Source: JBGRQA01 sp041725895
Lineage (GTDB): Bacteria > Bacteroidota > Bacteroidia > Bacteroidales > Marinifilaceae
Reading direction: 5' to 3'
Assembly: GCA_041725895.1 (NCBI GenBank)
Contig: JBGRQA010000030.1
Location: forward strand, 9,097-73,096
DNA: 64,000 bases
Of the stretch, positions 26,556-35,410 are shown piece by piece. The notes beneath the pieces are model-generated. The model made no database searches, was not told where the DNA came from, and saw nothing but the letters and a program-made list of their open reading frames with translations. How positions within the stretch are numbered: position 1 is the first letter of the stretch; every line of letters starts with the position of its first letter. The position numbers were made by a program, and so were the translations under genes.

Positions 26556-26957
26556 TTAATCTGCAGCCACAGGCACTTTGTTAACCTTTCTGAATTTCAT
26601 TGTTTTGGTTAGTTCCTTCAATTCTTTTCCCGGGCGGAAACGAATGTTGGCTTGCTTAATGTGCGTTTCGTTGAATTCCTCTTCCGTGTCGGTACCCTCA
26701 CAGTTGATGGTTACGTAAAGGCTGCCCAGTTCACCTAAACGCACAATACGTCCTTCTTTAAGTTCAAAAGAGATGGTTTCCATCAAGCCCATTATCACCG
26801 CATAGGCATCTGTTCTGCTAACTGTAGATGATGCAGCAATTCGTTGGCAGAGGTAATCCAAATCTGCTTCTTTCCCGTTTACTACGTTGGCGTAGTACTT
26901 TGGCTCAGCTTCGGGATTGCTGGGGTTCTTTTTACTTATAATCTTATATTCTGGCAT
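26556..26957 (-). CDS. HU-related DNA-binding protein
   Basis: A 133-residue protein of the Bacteroidota HU-related group. Residues about 25-115 form the HU/IHF fold: LCQRIAASSTVSRTDAYAVIMGLMETI (helices), then EGRIVRLGELGSLYVTI and QANIRFRPGKELKEL, the strand and helix that follow the DNA-clamping arm. An N-terminal extension of about 25 residues and a basic C-terminal tail (KFRKVNKVPVAAD) are typical. It probably bends or coats DNA. Monocistronic, with its own terminator. Confidence 0.87.
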   Translation of the reverse strand: MPEYKIISKKNPSNPEAEPKYYANVVNGKEADLDYLCQRIAASSTVSRTDAYAVIMGLMETISFELKEGRIVRLGELGSLYVTINCEGTDTEEEFNETHIKQANIRFRPGKELKELTKTMKFRKVNKVPVAAD

Positions 26958-27090
26958 AATCTTTTAATTTTAAGTTGAATAAAGATGATTTGAAGTAGTG
27001 CTGAATAAATCCCAGCTTAGAGGAATTTATAGCGATTTTGGATGAGAAACCGTTATTTGCATTTCGGGAAATTTCCGGCCTCTTATCCCC

Positions 27091-27126
27091 AAAGGAGGTT
27101 AAGGATGATTTCCTTTCACCTCCTTT
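27091..27126. promoter_or_regulatory. Hairpin holding a perfect Shine-Dalgarno-like sequence
   Basis: AAAGGAGGT (27091-27099) pairs with ACCTCCTTT (27118-27126), with nested AAGG/CCTT. Both strands therefore show AAAGGAGGT. It lies in the minus-strand interval between the 174-residue gene and the HU-like gene. No T tail is present. Confidence 0.45.
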
Positions 27127-27141
27127 CGGCACTCCCTTTGC

Positions 27142-27666
27142 TTATTTTTTTACGTAGATAACCTTAGATTTGCGCTCAATACCGTCGGCTAAAGCATAGA
27201 GATACATTGCGGTTCTTAGTTGCTTTTCGCTAATTAGATTTCGGTTCTCTAAACTTTCGTGAATGGTTGAGATATCCGGAAGCTTGGGCAACTTTATTTT
27301 TTCTGCTGATTCCAGGATTGTATCAATGGGCACCTTCTTTGTCTTCAGATAGTTCTGTACCGACATTTTGATGTGCTGCTTGTAGTTTTCGTTCGAGAGG
27401 ATTGCCTTTTTTCCCATTTCCGAAACATGTACTTCCTTCGAAATTCGATCTTGCTCCAGTAAATCCAAATCAATGGCAAGATTGGTAAGGCGTTTTAGCG
27501 TGTCGGCCTTCATGTAATCTTTCGCTTCATTTCCTGTTCCCGAAGTTTTAAACTCGTAGGTTTTCTCTTCCTGAATGGTTGTTGCAAGTGAAAATTTTGA
27601 CGACCACTGGTTTTGCCGATTGGCAATCTCAGTTAATTTCTTAAGTCTTGAAAACGTTGTTGCCAT
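27142..27666 (-). CDS. Unknown 174-residue protein, possible winged-helix region
   Basis: I do not recognise a family. The protein is basic (many Lys), soluble and mostly helical. Residues about 55-95 (MKADTLKRLTNLAIDLDLLEQDRI, then HVSEMGKKAIL) have the look of a winged-helix domain, with a helix, LA/LL hydrophobic pattern and a possible wing ending in MGKKAIL. The C-terminal part (LISEKQLRTAMYLYALADGIERKSKVIYVKK) is helix-strand. It is upstream of the HU-like gene in the same direction, 184 bp apart, so both may be nucleoid or regulatory proteins, but this is inference. Confidence 0.6.
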   Translation of the reverse strand: MATTFSRLKKLTEIANRQNQWSSKFSLATTIQEEKTYEFKTSGTGNEAKDYMKADTLKRLTNLAIDLDLLEQDRISKEVHVSEMGKKAILSNENYKQHIKMSVQNYLKTKKVPIDTILESAEKIKLPKLPDISTIHESLENRNLISEKQLRTAMYLYALADGIERKSKVIYVKK

Positions 27667-27698
27667 AATTATTAAAGAATTTTATTAGTATTAATTGT

Positions 27699-27729
27699 TA
27701 TCAATCCCCCTTTATTTATGGGATTGATA
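27699..27729. promoter_or_regulatory. Inverted repeat upstream of the 27142-27666 gene
   Basis: TATCAATCCC (27699-27708) / GGGATTGATA (27720-27729), perfect 10-bp arms, centred about 48 bp before the minus-strand start codon. Candidate operator or leader hairpin. The rest of the gap to 28058 is very AT-rich and shows no gene. Confidence 0.45.
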
Positions 27730-28039
27730 GATTGGATTCGATGATATTTGTGCTTAAAATCCAGTGTGTTATATAAATTTATGAAAAAAATATTATTAAA
27801 GAATAATTTATTTTAACGGAATTTTTTCTTTTTTTCTTGAGAAAGAATTTGTTCAATCAACCACATGTTTTAGAACTCCTGATATTGCCGGGAAAGGCTA
27901 ATATTGATTTTGTAATGAGAGGTTTGTGTTCTTTACTTGATTGCAGAGTAGATGAACAGATCTCTTAAACGGATTTCTTTCTTCTCAAATTCATGGTTTT
28001 GTTGTTAGGTTGGTAATTGTTCTGGCAAAAGATTATTTA

Positions 28040-28066
28040 TCATTTTCTCCAACTTGGCTATCTTTG
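28040..28066 (+). promoter_or_regulatory. -7 box of a possibly leaderless gene
   Basis: TATCTTTG at 28059-28066 matches TANNTTTG; TTTA at 28036-28039 is 19 bp upstream. The start codon follows after only 4 nt. Confidence 0.55.
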
Positions 28067-28070
28067 TAAA

Positions 28071-28568
28071 ATGGACAAGGAAAAAACAGAACAGGAAAAG
28101 CGATTCATTAAGAAGATTTTTATTGAAGAGATAGGCCGACTGCAAGAGGAAGGTTTCCATTTCTTCTCATTTATACTTATGGGACAGGCTATTGAGGCCT
28201 TGGGAAGTTTTTTGGATCAAAAACCATTAAAGGCTCGGGCTCAATCCAGTAAACGATTTTCCAAATCCTTGAACCTGGTTATGGGGTACAAATATCGTAA
28301 GGTTAACCAGGATCATTGGTTTTACGATAAATTTCGTAACCAGTTGACCCACTCTTTTGTTCCCAGTAAATCATTGTTACTCACCCATCGGGCCCAAAAG
28401 CCAGAGGGGGTGGAGCATCTGCAGTGGCTCGACGATCGATTGGTATTGGTCGCTGAAGATATGTACGAGGATTTGGTAAATGGGTGCTACAAACTGTTTC
28501 GCATGATCGATAAGGGGGAAGTGAAGGTAAAGCGTATTGCAGCCTCTCCCGAGGAATTAGGTATGTAA
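28071..28568 (+). CDS. Small conserved-looking protein with HEPN-like RN-x3-H motif
   Basis: A 165-residue helical, highly charged protein. ATG at 28071 (MDKEKTEQEKRF) is chosen: a TTG-initiated extension to 28017 would run through the -7 box. The segment YDKFRNQLTHSFVPSK (about residues 90-105) has the R-N-x3-H pattern at the end of a helix that is the catalytic signature of HEPN RNases. An earlier helix, SFILMGQAIEALGSFLD, would fit the HEPN four-helix fold. No antitoxin-like nucleotidyltransferase is adjacent. The next genes (DUF2520, KdsC) look like housekeeping, so a non-toxin role is equally possible. Confidence 0.65.
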   Translation: MDKEKTEQEKRFIKKIFIEEIGRLQEEGFHFFSFILMGQAIEALGSFLDQKPLKARAQSSKRFSKSLNLVMGYKYRKVNQDHWFYDKFRNQLTHSFVPSKSLLLTHRAQKPEGVEHLQWLDDRLVLVAEDMYEDLVNGCYKLFRMIDKGEVKVKRIAASPEELGM

Positions 28569-28684
28569 TTATTAATTTGTAGTGTATAATGGTTAATTGG
28601 ATTTGTAAACCAGTGTGGTTAAGAGGGGACACGACAGGTCGTATCCAATTTTCCATCACAGCGTAAACTGACATTTATAGGATA

Positions 28685-29473
28685 ATGAACGTAGATAGCA
28701 TCCAAAAAATCGTTTTTATAGGCGCCGGGAACCTGGCGACTCACCTGTCGCAAGCATTGTTTCGGGCGGGTTTGCCCATTGCACAGGTGTACAGCCGTAC
28801 CGAAAGCTCGGCCCGTTCCCTGGCCGAGCGGTTGAATGCCCGTTGTACTTGCAGCATAGACGAGATTGACAGGGATGCCGATCTCTATTTTCTGGCTCTA
28901 AGTGATAAGGCTCTGGTTCCGGTTCTGGAGCAATTGAAGCCTACGCGCGGGATTTTTTTGCATACGGCAGGTAGTTTGCCCATGAAGGTTTTGCAACCTT
29001 TTTCAAAATTGTACGGAGTGTTCTATCCCTTGCAAACTTTTTCAAAAAAGAGGGAAGTGGATTTTAGCCGGATTCCGGTTTGTGTGGAGGCCTGTAACGA
29101 GGAGTTGAAAGCCTTGTTGCTCGATTTGGGGAGGAGAATCTCCGATAAAGTGAGTGAGGTATCTTCCGAACAAAGAGGACAGTTGCATTTGGCTGCCGTT
29201 TTTACCTGTAATTTCACCAATCACATGTACAGCATTGGGCAGGAGTTATTACAGGACCAAAATCTCGATTTCGAGATGCTTCAACCCCTAATTATGGAGA
29301 CGGCCGCAAAGGTTCAAACAATGGAGCCAAGGAATGCCCAAACAGGTCCTGCAATTCGGTTCGACGAACAAATTATTAAAAAGCAGGAAGCTGCTTTGAA
29401 ACAATATCCCATATTCCAAAAATTGTATAGATTTGTGAGTGAAAGTATTCATAAAATGCATTCGAAGAACTAG
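28685..29473 (+). CDS. Rossmann-like and DUF2520 domain protein
   Basis: A 262-residue NAD(P)-binding protein with an N-terminal Rossmann-like domain (IVFIGAGNLATHLSQALFRAGL, GxGNLA) and a C-terminal helical DUF2520 domain from about residue 130 (LHLAAVFTCNFTNHMYSIG). The general layout resembles pyrroline-5-carboxylate reductase and ketopantoate reductase, but the substrate is not known. It precedes kdsC-like and ubiA-like genes with short gaps (48 and 135 bp), an arrangement I associate with Bacteroidota genomes; this is recall, not a search result. Confidence 0.85.
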   Translation: MNVDSIQKIVFIGAGNLATHLSQALFRAGLPIAQVYSRTESSARSLAERLNARCTCSIDEIDRDADLYFLALSDKALVPVLEQLKPTRGIFLHTAGSLPMKVLQPFSKLYGVFYPLQTFSKKREVDFSRIPVCVEACNEELKALLLDLGRRISDKVSEVSSEQRGQLHLAAVFTCNFTNHMYSIGQELLQDQNLDFEMLQPLIMETAAKVQTMEPRNAQTGPAIRFDEQIIKKQEAALKQYPIFQKLYRFVSESIHKMHSKN

Positions 29474-29521
29474 AATGTATTTTGTTTTTTTAACGACATA
29501 ATAATCAGAAGAATAAATTAT

Positions 29522-30049
29522 ATGGCTTTTTTTAAGGAAGATTTAATGAAGGTGAAAGCCTTTATTTTTGATGTGGATGGAGTGCTGTCCAATGAGTGTA
29601 TTACTATCGATTCGGATGGGGAGTTGTTACGGACAGCTAATACTAAAGATGGATATGCCATTCAATATGCCGTTAAAAAAGGATATCCCATAGCCATTAT
29701 TACCGGGGGAAAGTCCGATGCCGTAGAAATGCGCTATAGAGGGCTGGGAGTAAAGGATATGTATATGGCTTCGAAGGATAAGATCAAAGATTTTGAGGAT
29801 TTTATTGGAAAGCATAATCTGGATCCCGATACCATTATGTATATGGGAGATGATTTACCCGACTTTGAAGTGATGCAACGAATCGGGATACCAACCTGTC
29901 CGGCCAATGCAGTGGAGCAGATCAAAGCCATTTCGTCCTATATTTCCGATAAGGAGGGAGGACATGGTTGTGTGAGAGATGTAGTAGAGCAAGTATTGCG
30001 TGCTCATGGGCAGTGGATGGATGCGGAAATGAAAGTACAAAGCATTTAA
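29522..30049 (+). CDS. KdsC-like HAD phosphatase (KDO-8-phosphate phosphatase type)
   Basis: A 175-residue HAD-superfamily phosphatase of the small C0 type. The nucleophile motif FIFDVDGVLSNE is at about residues 13-24, motif II is IITGGKSDAV, and motif IV is YMGDDLPDFEVMQRIG. This pattern fits 3-deoxy-D-manno-octulosonate 8-phosphate phosphatase, which acts in lipopolysaccharide inner-core synthesis as a tetramer. A start at 29546 (MKVKAF) is also possible, as the first eight residues are not typical. Confidence 0.85.
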   Translation: MAFFKEDLMKVKAFIFDVDGVLSNECITIDSDGELLRTANTKDGYAIQYAVKKGYPIAIITGGKSDAVEMRYRGLGVKDMYMASKDKIKDFEDFIGKHNLDPDTIMYMGDDLPDFEVMQRIGIPTCPANAVEQIKAISSYISDKEGGHGCVRDVVEQVLRAHGQWMDAEMKVQSI

Positions 30050-30123
30050 ACTAGCTTCAAGCTGAGAGATACAAGTTTTCAGCCTGGACGGTTTTATTTT
30101 ATAGCTTGTAGCTTGATGCTAGT
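30050..30123. repeat. AGCTT-word inverted repeat after the kdsC-like gene
   Basis: ACTAGCTTCAAGCT (30050-30063) and AGCTTGATGCTAGT (30110-30123) pair over 14 bp with one mismatch. Related words (TAAAGCTTGCTACTAGAAGC) occur at 38719-38742 before another gene. Confidence 0.55.
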
Positions 30124-30184
30124 AGCTTAAAGCGTTTTTTGAGAATAGTACCAATTGTTAATTTTTGCAAAGAAATATCTTGAT

Positions 30185-31141
30185 ATGAACTATTTGAAGC
30201 TCATGCGATTGCCAAATTTGATTATTATTGCCCTCACCATGTATGTGATGCGCTATTGCATTATTCGGCCGATTCTGGCAATTAACGATATGAAGCTTCA
30301 GTTGTCCGATCTTAATTTTTTGATACTGGTACTTTCTGTATGCTGTATGTCGGCTGCCGGGTATGTTATCAACGATTATTTTGATACCAAAGCGGATCGT
30401 CTTAACAGTAAGAAGGTGATCGTGGGATCGAGTGTTACCCGTCGAAAGGCCATGGCCCTGCATACAGTTCTCAATTTTTGCTCCATTCTTTTGGGTGGTT
30501 ATATTTCCTGGTATATTGGGTATTGGCAATTCGTGTTTATCTATATCATGGCCAGTGGAATACTCTGGTTCTATTCCACCTCCTATAAATATCATTTCCT
30601 TTTGGGGAGTGTTTTGGTTTCTTTGTTAACTGCAACCATACCATTTATGGTGGTGGTATTTGAGATCCCAATGTTGAACAAGGCTTATGCCGAGGTATTG
30701 CTGGCTTCCAAAACCAATTTCAACTACTTGTTGTATTGGGTGGGGGCTTTTTCGTTTTTCGCTTTTGTTGGAATGCTTATTGGGCAGTTTCTTCGCGACA
30801 TGGGGGCTTTACCCGGCGATCGCGAAATTAACAGAAGAAGCTTGCCCCTTGTTCTTGGATGGAATGCTGCCAAGTTTGTAATTGTTAGCCTTTCGGTGCT
30901 GCTTTGTGGAGCATTGGGCATTATCTGGTACCGGTACCTGAATGCTCCTTTCGACAGCATTACGCCATGGTATTTTGGCGGTTTAATCATCTTTCCCCTG
31001 TTGTTGATGAGTTATTACGTGTCCCGTTATAACGAATCACCTAAAATAAAAGGCTGTGTTTCCCTACTTCGGTGGGTAATGCTGGCCGGTATATCCTACT
31101 CTTTCGTCGTGTATTATATCATGACCAGTAAATTAGGATAA
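30185..31141 (+). CDS. UbiA-family prenyltransferase
   Basis: A 318-residue integral membrane prenyltransferase with eight or nine hydrophobic helices. The first Asp-rich motif is NDYFDTKADRLN (about residues 62-73) and the second is the GDREINRRSLPL region (about 212). ATG at 30185 (MNYLKLMRLPNLI) is chosen over the longer open frame because the family starts in this way. In Bacteroidota such genes next to maf and kdsC-like genes are often annotated as geranylgeranylglycerol-phosphate geranylgeranyltransferase-like; the true acceptor is unknown. Confidence 0.85.
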   Translation: MNYLKLMRLPNLIIIALTMYVMRYCIIRPILAINDMKLQLSDLNFLILVLSVCCMSAAGYVINDYFDTKADRLNSKKVIVGSSVTRRKAMALHTVLNFCSILLGGYISWYIGYWQFVFIYIMASGILWFYSTSYKYHFLLGSVLVSLLTATIPFMVVVFEIPMLNKAYAEVLLASKTNFNYLLYWVGAFSFFAFVGMLIGQFLRDMGALPGDREINRRSLPLVLGWNAAKFVIVSLSVLLCGALGIIWYRYLNAPFDSITPWYFGGLIIFPLLLMSYYVSRYNESPKIKGCVSLLRWVMLAGISYSFVVYYIMTSKLG

Positions 31142-31181
31142 GAATTAAGTATGGTTTATCAATAAGCTATTCGTAAAAAAA

Positions 31182-31763
31182 ATGATTTTAGACAATCTAA
31201 AGAAATACAATATAATCCTAGCATCTCAATCTCCTCGTCGACATCAAATGTTGAAGGAGTTGGGACTGACTTTTGAAATTCGTACCAAAGATGTAGAGGA
31301 GGTTTATCCCGAACATTTGGAGGCGGAGGAAGTTCCCGTATATCTTGCGGAATTAAAGGCAGAAGCTTTTGTTTCCGATTTACAGGATGATGAATTGGTA
31401 ATCACTGCCGATACAGTTGTGTGTTTGGGTGATCAGATACTAGGTAAACCGGCTGACCGACAAGAGGCTTTCGATATGATTCGGGGATTGTCGGGATGTT
31501 CTCACCGGGTGATTAGTGGAGTTTGTTTGATGAGTAAAGAGAAGAAGGTTGCCTTTCCTGCCATAACTCATGTGCATTTCAAGGAGCTGAGTGATGAGGA
31601 AATCAACTACTACATTGATACCTACAAGCCTTTTGACAAAGCCGGAGCCTACGGTATTCAGGAGTGGATCGGCTTTGTTGGCATTGATTCCATAGAAGGT
31701 TCCTACTTTAATGTTGTAGGTTTGCCTATTCAACGGCTTTATGAGGAGCTGAAAAAATTCTAA
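31182..31763 (+). CDS. maf: Maf-family nucleoside triphosphate pyrophosphatase
   Basis: A 193-residue Maf protein, which hydrolyses non-canonical or pyrimidine nucleoside triphosphates (dTTP/UTP in YhdE-type members). The N-terminal signature ILASQSPRRHQMLKELG is clear, followed by ITADTVVCLGDQILGKP with the catalytic Asp, and GCSHRVISGVCL. It ends YNVVGLPIQRLYEEL in the usual way. Forty base pairs after the UbiA gene and 39 before the S46 peptidase. Confidence 0.95.
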   Translation: MILDNLKKYNIILASQSPRRHQMLKELGLTFEIRTKDVEEVYPEHLEAEEVPVYLAELKAEAFVSDLQDDELVITADTVVCLGDQILGKPADRQEAFDMIRGLSGCSHRVISGVCLMSKEKKVAFPAITHVHFKELSDEEINYYIDTYKPFDKAGAYGIQEWIGFVGIDSIEGSYFNVVGLPIQRLYEELKKF

Positions 31764-31802
31764 CCTAACTTAAAAATTAAATAACAACTTAAACTTTAAA
31801 CC

Positions 31803-33989
31803 ATGTTTAAAAAAGCGACACTACTACTGGTTTTGTCCATGATTGTAGGGCTTACTCAAACGAGGGCCGATGAAGGGATGTGGATTCCGATGTTACTGAA
31901 GAAATACAACATCGAAGATATGCAGAAAGCCGGTTTTAAGCTAACTGCTGAAGATATTTACAGTATCAACCAGGCATGTTTGAAAGATGCTGTGGTAGGA
32001 TTGGGGCGAGCAGGAAGACCTTTTCGTCACTTCTGTACCGGGGAGTTGATTTCCGACAAGGGCTTGATGATTACCAACCATCACTGTGGCTACGGTGCAA
32101 TTCAGTCACACTCTTCTTTGGAGCATGATTACCTAAAGGATGGTTTTTGGGCTATGAACCTTGAGGAGGAGCTGGCCAACGAAGGCATCACCGCTTCTTT
32201 CCTGATTCGTATGGACGATGTTACCGCAAAGGTATTGGAGAACATTACCGACGATATGGAAGAGGCCAAGCGCGAGAAGCAGATTGCTGCCAATATTGCC
32301 AAACTGGAGAAAGAAGCCGAAGAGGGCACAGAGTACCGTGCGAACATTAAGGCTTACTTTGCCGGAAACCAGTATTTCCTTTCGGTATATCATATCTACA
32401 AGGATGTTCGTTTAGTGGGTGCACCTCCTTCCGCTATCGGTAAATTTGGTGGAGATACCGATAACTGGATGTGGCCACGTCATACCGGTGATTTCTCTAT
32501 GTTCCGTATCTATGCAGATAAGGATAATAAGCCTGCGAAATACTCAAAGGACAATGTTCCCTTGAAGCCAAAGCAGTCGTTCAAAATCTCTCTGAAGGGT
32601 GTGAACGAAGGTGATTTCACAATGGTATTCGGATATCCGGGTACAACTACTGAGTACCTGACTTCCTATGCATTGGACATGATGACCAAAGTGGACAATC
32701 CTCACAAAATTAAGATCCGTACCAAAAAACTGGATTTAATGCGTGCAGATATGGATGCTTCTCCTTTGGTTCGTATTCAGTACTCCGCAAAGTATGCAGG
32801 TGTTGCCAACTCATGGAAAAGATGGCAGGGGGAGATCAAAGGTTTGAAGCGATTGAATGCAATTGCTAAAAAGCAGGAGTTGGAGAAACAGTACAATACC
32901 TGGGCTAATTCTACGCCTGAGTTGAAGGCTAAATATGCTGGTGTTTTGGAAACTGCCAAAGCCATTTACGAGGAGTTGACTCCTTACAGTCTGGCTCGCG
33001 ATTATGCTACCGAAGCAGGTTTACGTGGCGCAGAGGCTATTGATCTTGCCTTGGATTTCCGTAAATTGGTCGAATTGTCCAAGGAGAAAGGCAAAGAGGA
33101 AGAAGTGAAGGCGGAAGTAGCCAAACTGCAGAAAGGTGGCAAGAAATTCTTTAAGAACTATAACCTTCCTACCGATCGCAAGCTAATGGCTGCTTTGTTG
33201 AAGATGTACAATGAAAACATCGAAGCGAAATTCCTTCCGGATGCTTTCGAAGAGGTGAACAAAAAATACAAAGGCGATTTCAATGCTTATGCTCAAAAGG
33301 CATACGAAAAGTCGGTATTTGTTGATGCAGCCAGAATTGAAAGCTTCCTGAACGAGTACAAGACTTCAGCTTACAAGAAGATTGAGAAGGATCCGGTTTA
33401 TCGGATGGCTATAAGTATTCGTGAGCTGTATAGCGTTAAAATCTATCCTAAGTACTCGGAACTGTCGCGCAAAGCTTCCAAGTTGCAAAGAACTTACCTG
33501 GCTGGTTTGATGCTGATGCAGAAGGACAAGGTATTCTATCCTGATGCGAATTCAACCCTGCGTGTACACTTTGGTAAGGTTGCTGGTTATTCACCTAAGG
33601 ATGCGGTTACTTACAAGCATTATACTACTCTAACCGGTATTATCGAAAAGGACAATCCTGAGATTTTCGATTATGATGTACCTGAGAAGATGAAGGAATT
33701 GTATGCCAAAAAGGATTTTGGCCGTTACGCAGTGAATGGTGATGTTCCGGTTTGTTTTGTAGCTACCAACCATACTACCGGAGGTAACTCAGGTAGCCCT
33801 GTGCTGAATGCTAAGGGGGAGTTAATTGGTTTGAACTTCGACCGTGCATGGGAAGGTGTAATGTCCGATTTGATGTACGATCCTAGCATTTGTCGTAATG
33901 TTACTCTTGACATTCGCTATGCCTTGTTTGTAATCGATAAGCTTGCAGGTGCGGGTTACCTGTTGGATGAGATGAATATCGTAGAGTAG
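31803..33989 (+). CDS. S46 family dipeptidyl peptidase, DPP11-like
   Basis: A 728-residue periplasmic serine peptidase that releases dipeptides from N-termini. Signal peptide about 1-22. Catalytic His is in TNHHCGYGAIQ (residues 91-101), Ser is S663 in GGNSGSPV. Eighteen residues after the Ser is Arg681 (GLNFDRAWEG). In the family, Arg at this position gives the S1 specificity for Asp/Glu (DPP11), while Gly marks DPP7, so acidic specificity is predicted. This fits an organism that feeds on proteins. It ends in a strong terminator. Confidence 0.93.
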   Translation: MFKKATLLLVLSMIVGLTQTRADEGMWIPMLLKKYNIEDMQKAGFKLTAEDIYSINQACLKDAVVGLGRAGRPFRHFCTGELISDKGLMITNHHCGYGAIQSHSSLEHDYLKDGFWAMNLEEELANEGITASFLIRMDDVTAKVLENITDDMEEAKREKQIAANIAKLEKEAEEGTEYRANIKAYFAGNQYFLSVYHIYKDVRLVGAPPSAIGKFGGDTDNWMWPRHTGDFSMFRIYADKDNKPAKYSKDNVPLKPKQSFKISLKGVNEGDFTMVFGYPGTTTEYLTSYALDMMTKVDNPHKIKIRTKKLDLMRADMDASPLVRIQYSAKYAGVANSWKRWQGEIKGLKRLNAIAKKQELEKQYNTWANSTPELKAKYAGVLETAKAIYEELTPYSLARDYATEAGLRGAEAIDLALDFRKLVELSKEKGKEEEVKAEVAKLQKGGKKFFKNYNLPTDRKLMAALLKMYNENIEAKFLPDAFEEVNKKYKGDFNAYAQKAYEKSVFVDAARIESFLNEYKTSAYKKIEKDPVYRMAISIRELYSVKIYPKYSELSRKASKLQRTYLAGLMLMQKDKVFYPDANSTLRVHFGKVAGYSPKDAVTYKHYTTLTGIIEKDNPEIFDYDVPEKMKELYAKKDFGRYAVNGDVPVCFVATNHTTGGNSGSPVLNAKGELIGLNFDRAWEGVMSDLMYDPSICRNVTLDIRYALFVIDKLAGAGYLLDEMNIVE

Positions 33990-34042
33990 GGGTAGAATAT
34001 ATCCTGACAGATCTCAGCGATTACATTGAAGATATAATAAAG

Positions 34043-34075
34043 AAAAAGCTTCGTCCATTGGACGAAGCTTTTTTT
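34043..34075 (+). terminator. Intrinsic terminator of the S46 peptidase gene
   Basis: Perfect 14-bp stem AAAAAGCTTCGTCC (34043-34056) / GGACGAAGCTTTTT (34060-34073), 3-nt loop, T run. Confidence 0.92.
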
Positions 34076-34268
34076 GAATTGATAAAAATTACAGACTAAT
34101 AAAAGGAAAATAAAATTATTTCAATGATTATGGTGTTGTCTTTTGCATTTGGAAGGCAAAAGCATACTATTGTTTTCGGAAATAAAGATAGATAAATCCT
34201 TTTGTTGTGTTTGCTTTTGATTAAAAAAAGACAATCGATTCTTTCTATTTTCCCATTGATAGAATCAA

Positions 34269-35090
34269 TTAACTGCAGGGGAGATAGTAGTCTTTATTAG
34301 GATTGATGCACATTACCGGAAGTTTCTGCTTATTCAGGATGGATTTTAGTTCCGGAGCCCCAAATAAATCATTGAGCCAACTGTTGTAGTTGTTGGTCAT
34401 AATCACTACCAATCCCCCTTTTTTGCTGGCTCTATCGAAAGCCTCCAGTTCAATTCGGTTTGTTTTGTTGTTGCCGGAAAGAATTTCGTACTCAAAAGAG
34501 AATTGCTTGAATATGTTTTTGGTAAAGACAAGTATGGAATTGATTTGCAGAATCAACTCACGAGCTGTTTCTTTTGCGGTAAGCAGATACAATCGGGCAT
34601 TGTGAAAGCGGCCAAAATAACTCCCCCAGATCATCTTCTCTTTGTTTACTCTTTGATACCCCACCGGTAGAAAGATGTTTTGATAGGAATTCCCTATAGG
34701 GGTATCCTTTTGCACAACGATGCTGGGCACCTTTGCTTTTCTCATAACCTTTAGTAGAGCTTGGGGGGTGTTGTCTGTCCAGCCCTTTCTTTTATCTATT
34801 TGCATCACCAGATACATTGCATCCAGCAATTGGATGCTCAGGTTGGGTTCTGCTTCTATGGAGTCCATCAGAAGGCAATGAATCGGGATTTTTGTTTCCG
34901 GTAGCAGAGATTGAATTTGACTCTGTTTATCTTGTATGTCTTCAGATGTATTATTCTCTTTATTTTTTTTGAATGCAACAGCCAGGTTGCAATGGAATAT
35001 TTGAGCTAACGCCAGGCCGTGCCGAATGGCATTGGCTTCTCTGGAGAAGTGCTCAATAATTACCAAAATATGAGGTGTGCGTTTTGTCAT
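34269..35090 (-). CDS. Universal stress protein-like, two-domain
   Basis: A 273-residue cytoplasmic protein that looks like a tandem UspA fold: first half KRTPHILVIIEHFSREANAIRHGLALAQ..., with KVPSIVVQKDTP ending the first domain at about residue 140, second half ending KQKLPVMCINPNKDY. The ATP-binding G-x2-G-x9-G(S/T) loop is not clear, so it may not bind ATP. ATG at 35090 (MTKRTPHIL) is chosen; the open extension upstream to 35201 is Phe/Arg-rich and unlikely. It is convergent with the S46 gene and stands alone. Confidence 0.7.
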   Translation of the reverse strand: MTKRTPHILVIIEHFSREANAIRHGLALAQIFHCNLAVAFKKNKENNTSEDIQDKQSQIQSLLPETKIPIHCLLMDSIEAEPNLSIQLLDAMYLVMQIDKRKGWTDNTPQALLKVMRKAKVPSIVVQKDTPIGNSYQNIFLPVGYQRVNKEKMIWGSYFGRFHNARLYLLTAKETARELILQINSILVFTKNIFKQFSFEYEILSGNNKTNRIELEAFDRASKKGGLVVIMTNNYNSWLNDLFGAPELKSILNKQKLPVMCINPNKDYYLPCS

Positions 35091-35410
35091 ATTTATTACA
35101 GTGCAATTGGAGTAAGTAAATGTAGGATTCTTTCTTATTCTTCGAAAATGAAAAGAGGAAAAACACGACAATAAATCTTTGGAAAGAGTGTTGACGAACA
35201 TAAAATATTAGGAAAAACGGCCTGTTGGGGCCGGGCAGGAGGATCCGATTTATGATGGAATTCGATCAAAGAGAGTTATTTAGACTAAATACGTATTTGT
35301 CTCTTTTTCGCTGTATTTGGGATAAACTCATATTAATATCTTTCTCCTTTTCCTATCTTAGTGCAGTTAGATACAGGATTTGAAATTAAACATAAGCTCT
35401 TAGGCATAAT
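35091..35410. other. Intergenic region upstream of the hydrogenase operon
   Basis: About 320 bp between divergent genes. TATCTTAG at 35354-35361 is a one-mismatch -7 box that could serve the plus-strand hydrogenase accessory operon. No gene or structured element otherwise seen. Confidence 0.4.

Noticed and set aside
26944..27132. Minus-strand ORF of 62 codons before the HU-like gene
   Set aside because: Overlaps the HU start and the SD-like hairpin, begins at GTG and has no recognisable pattern; treated as leader sequence.
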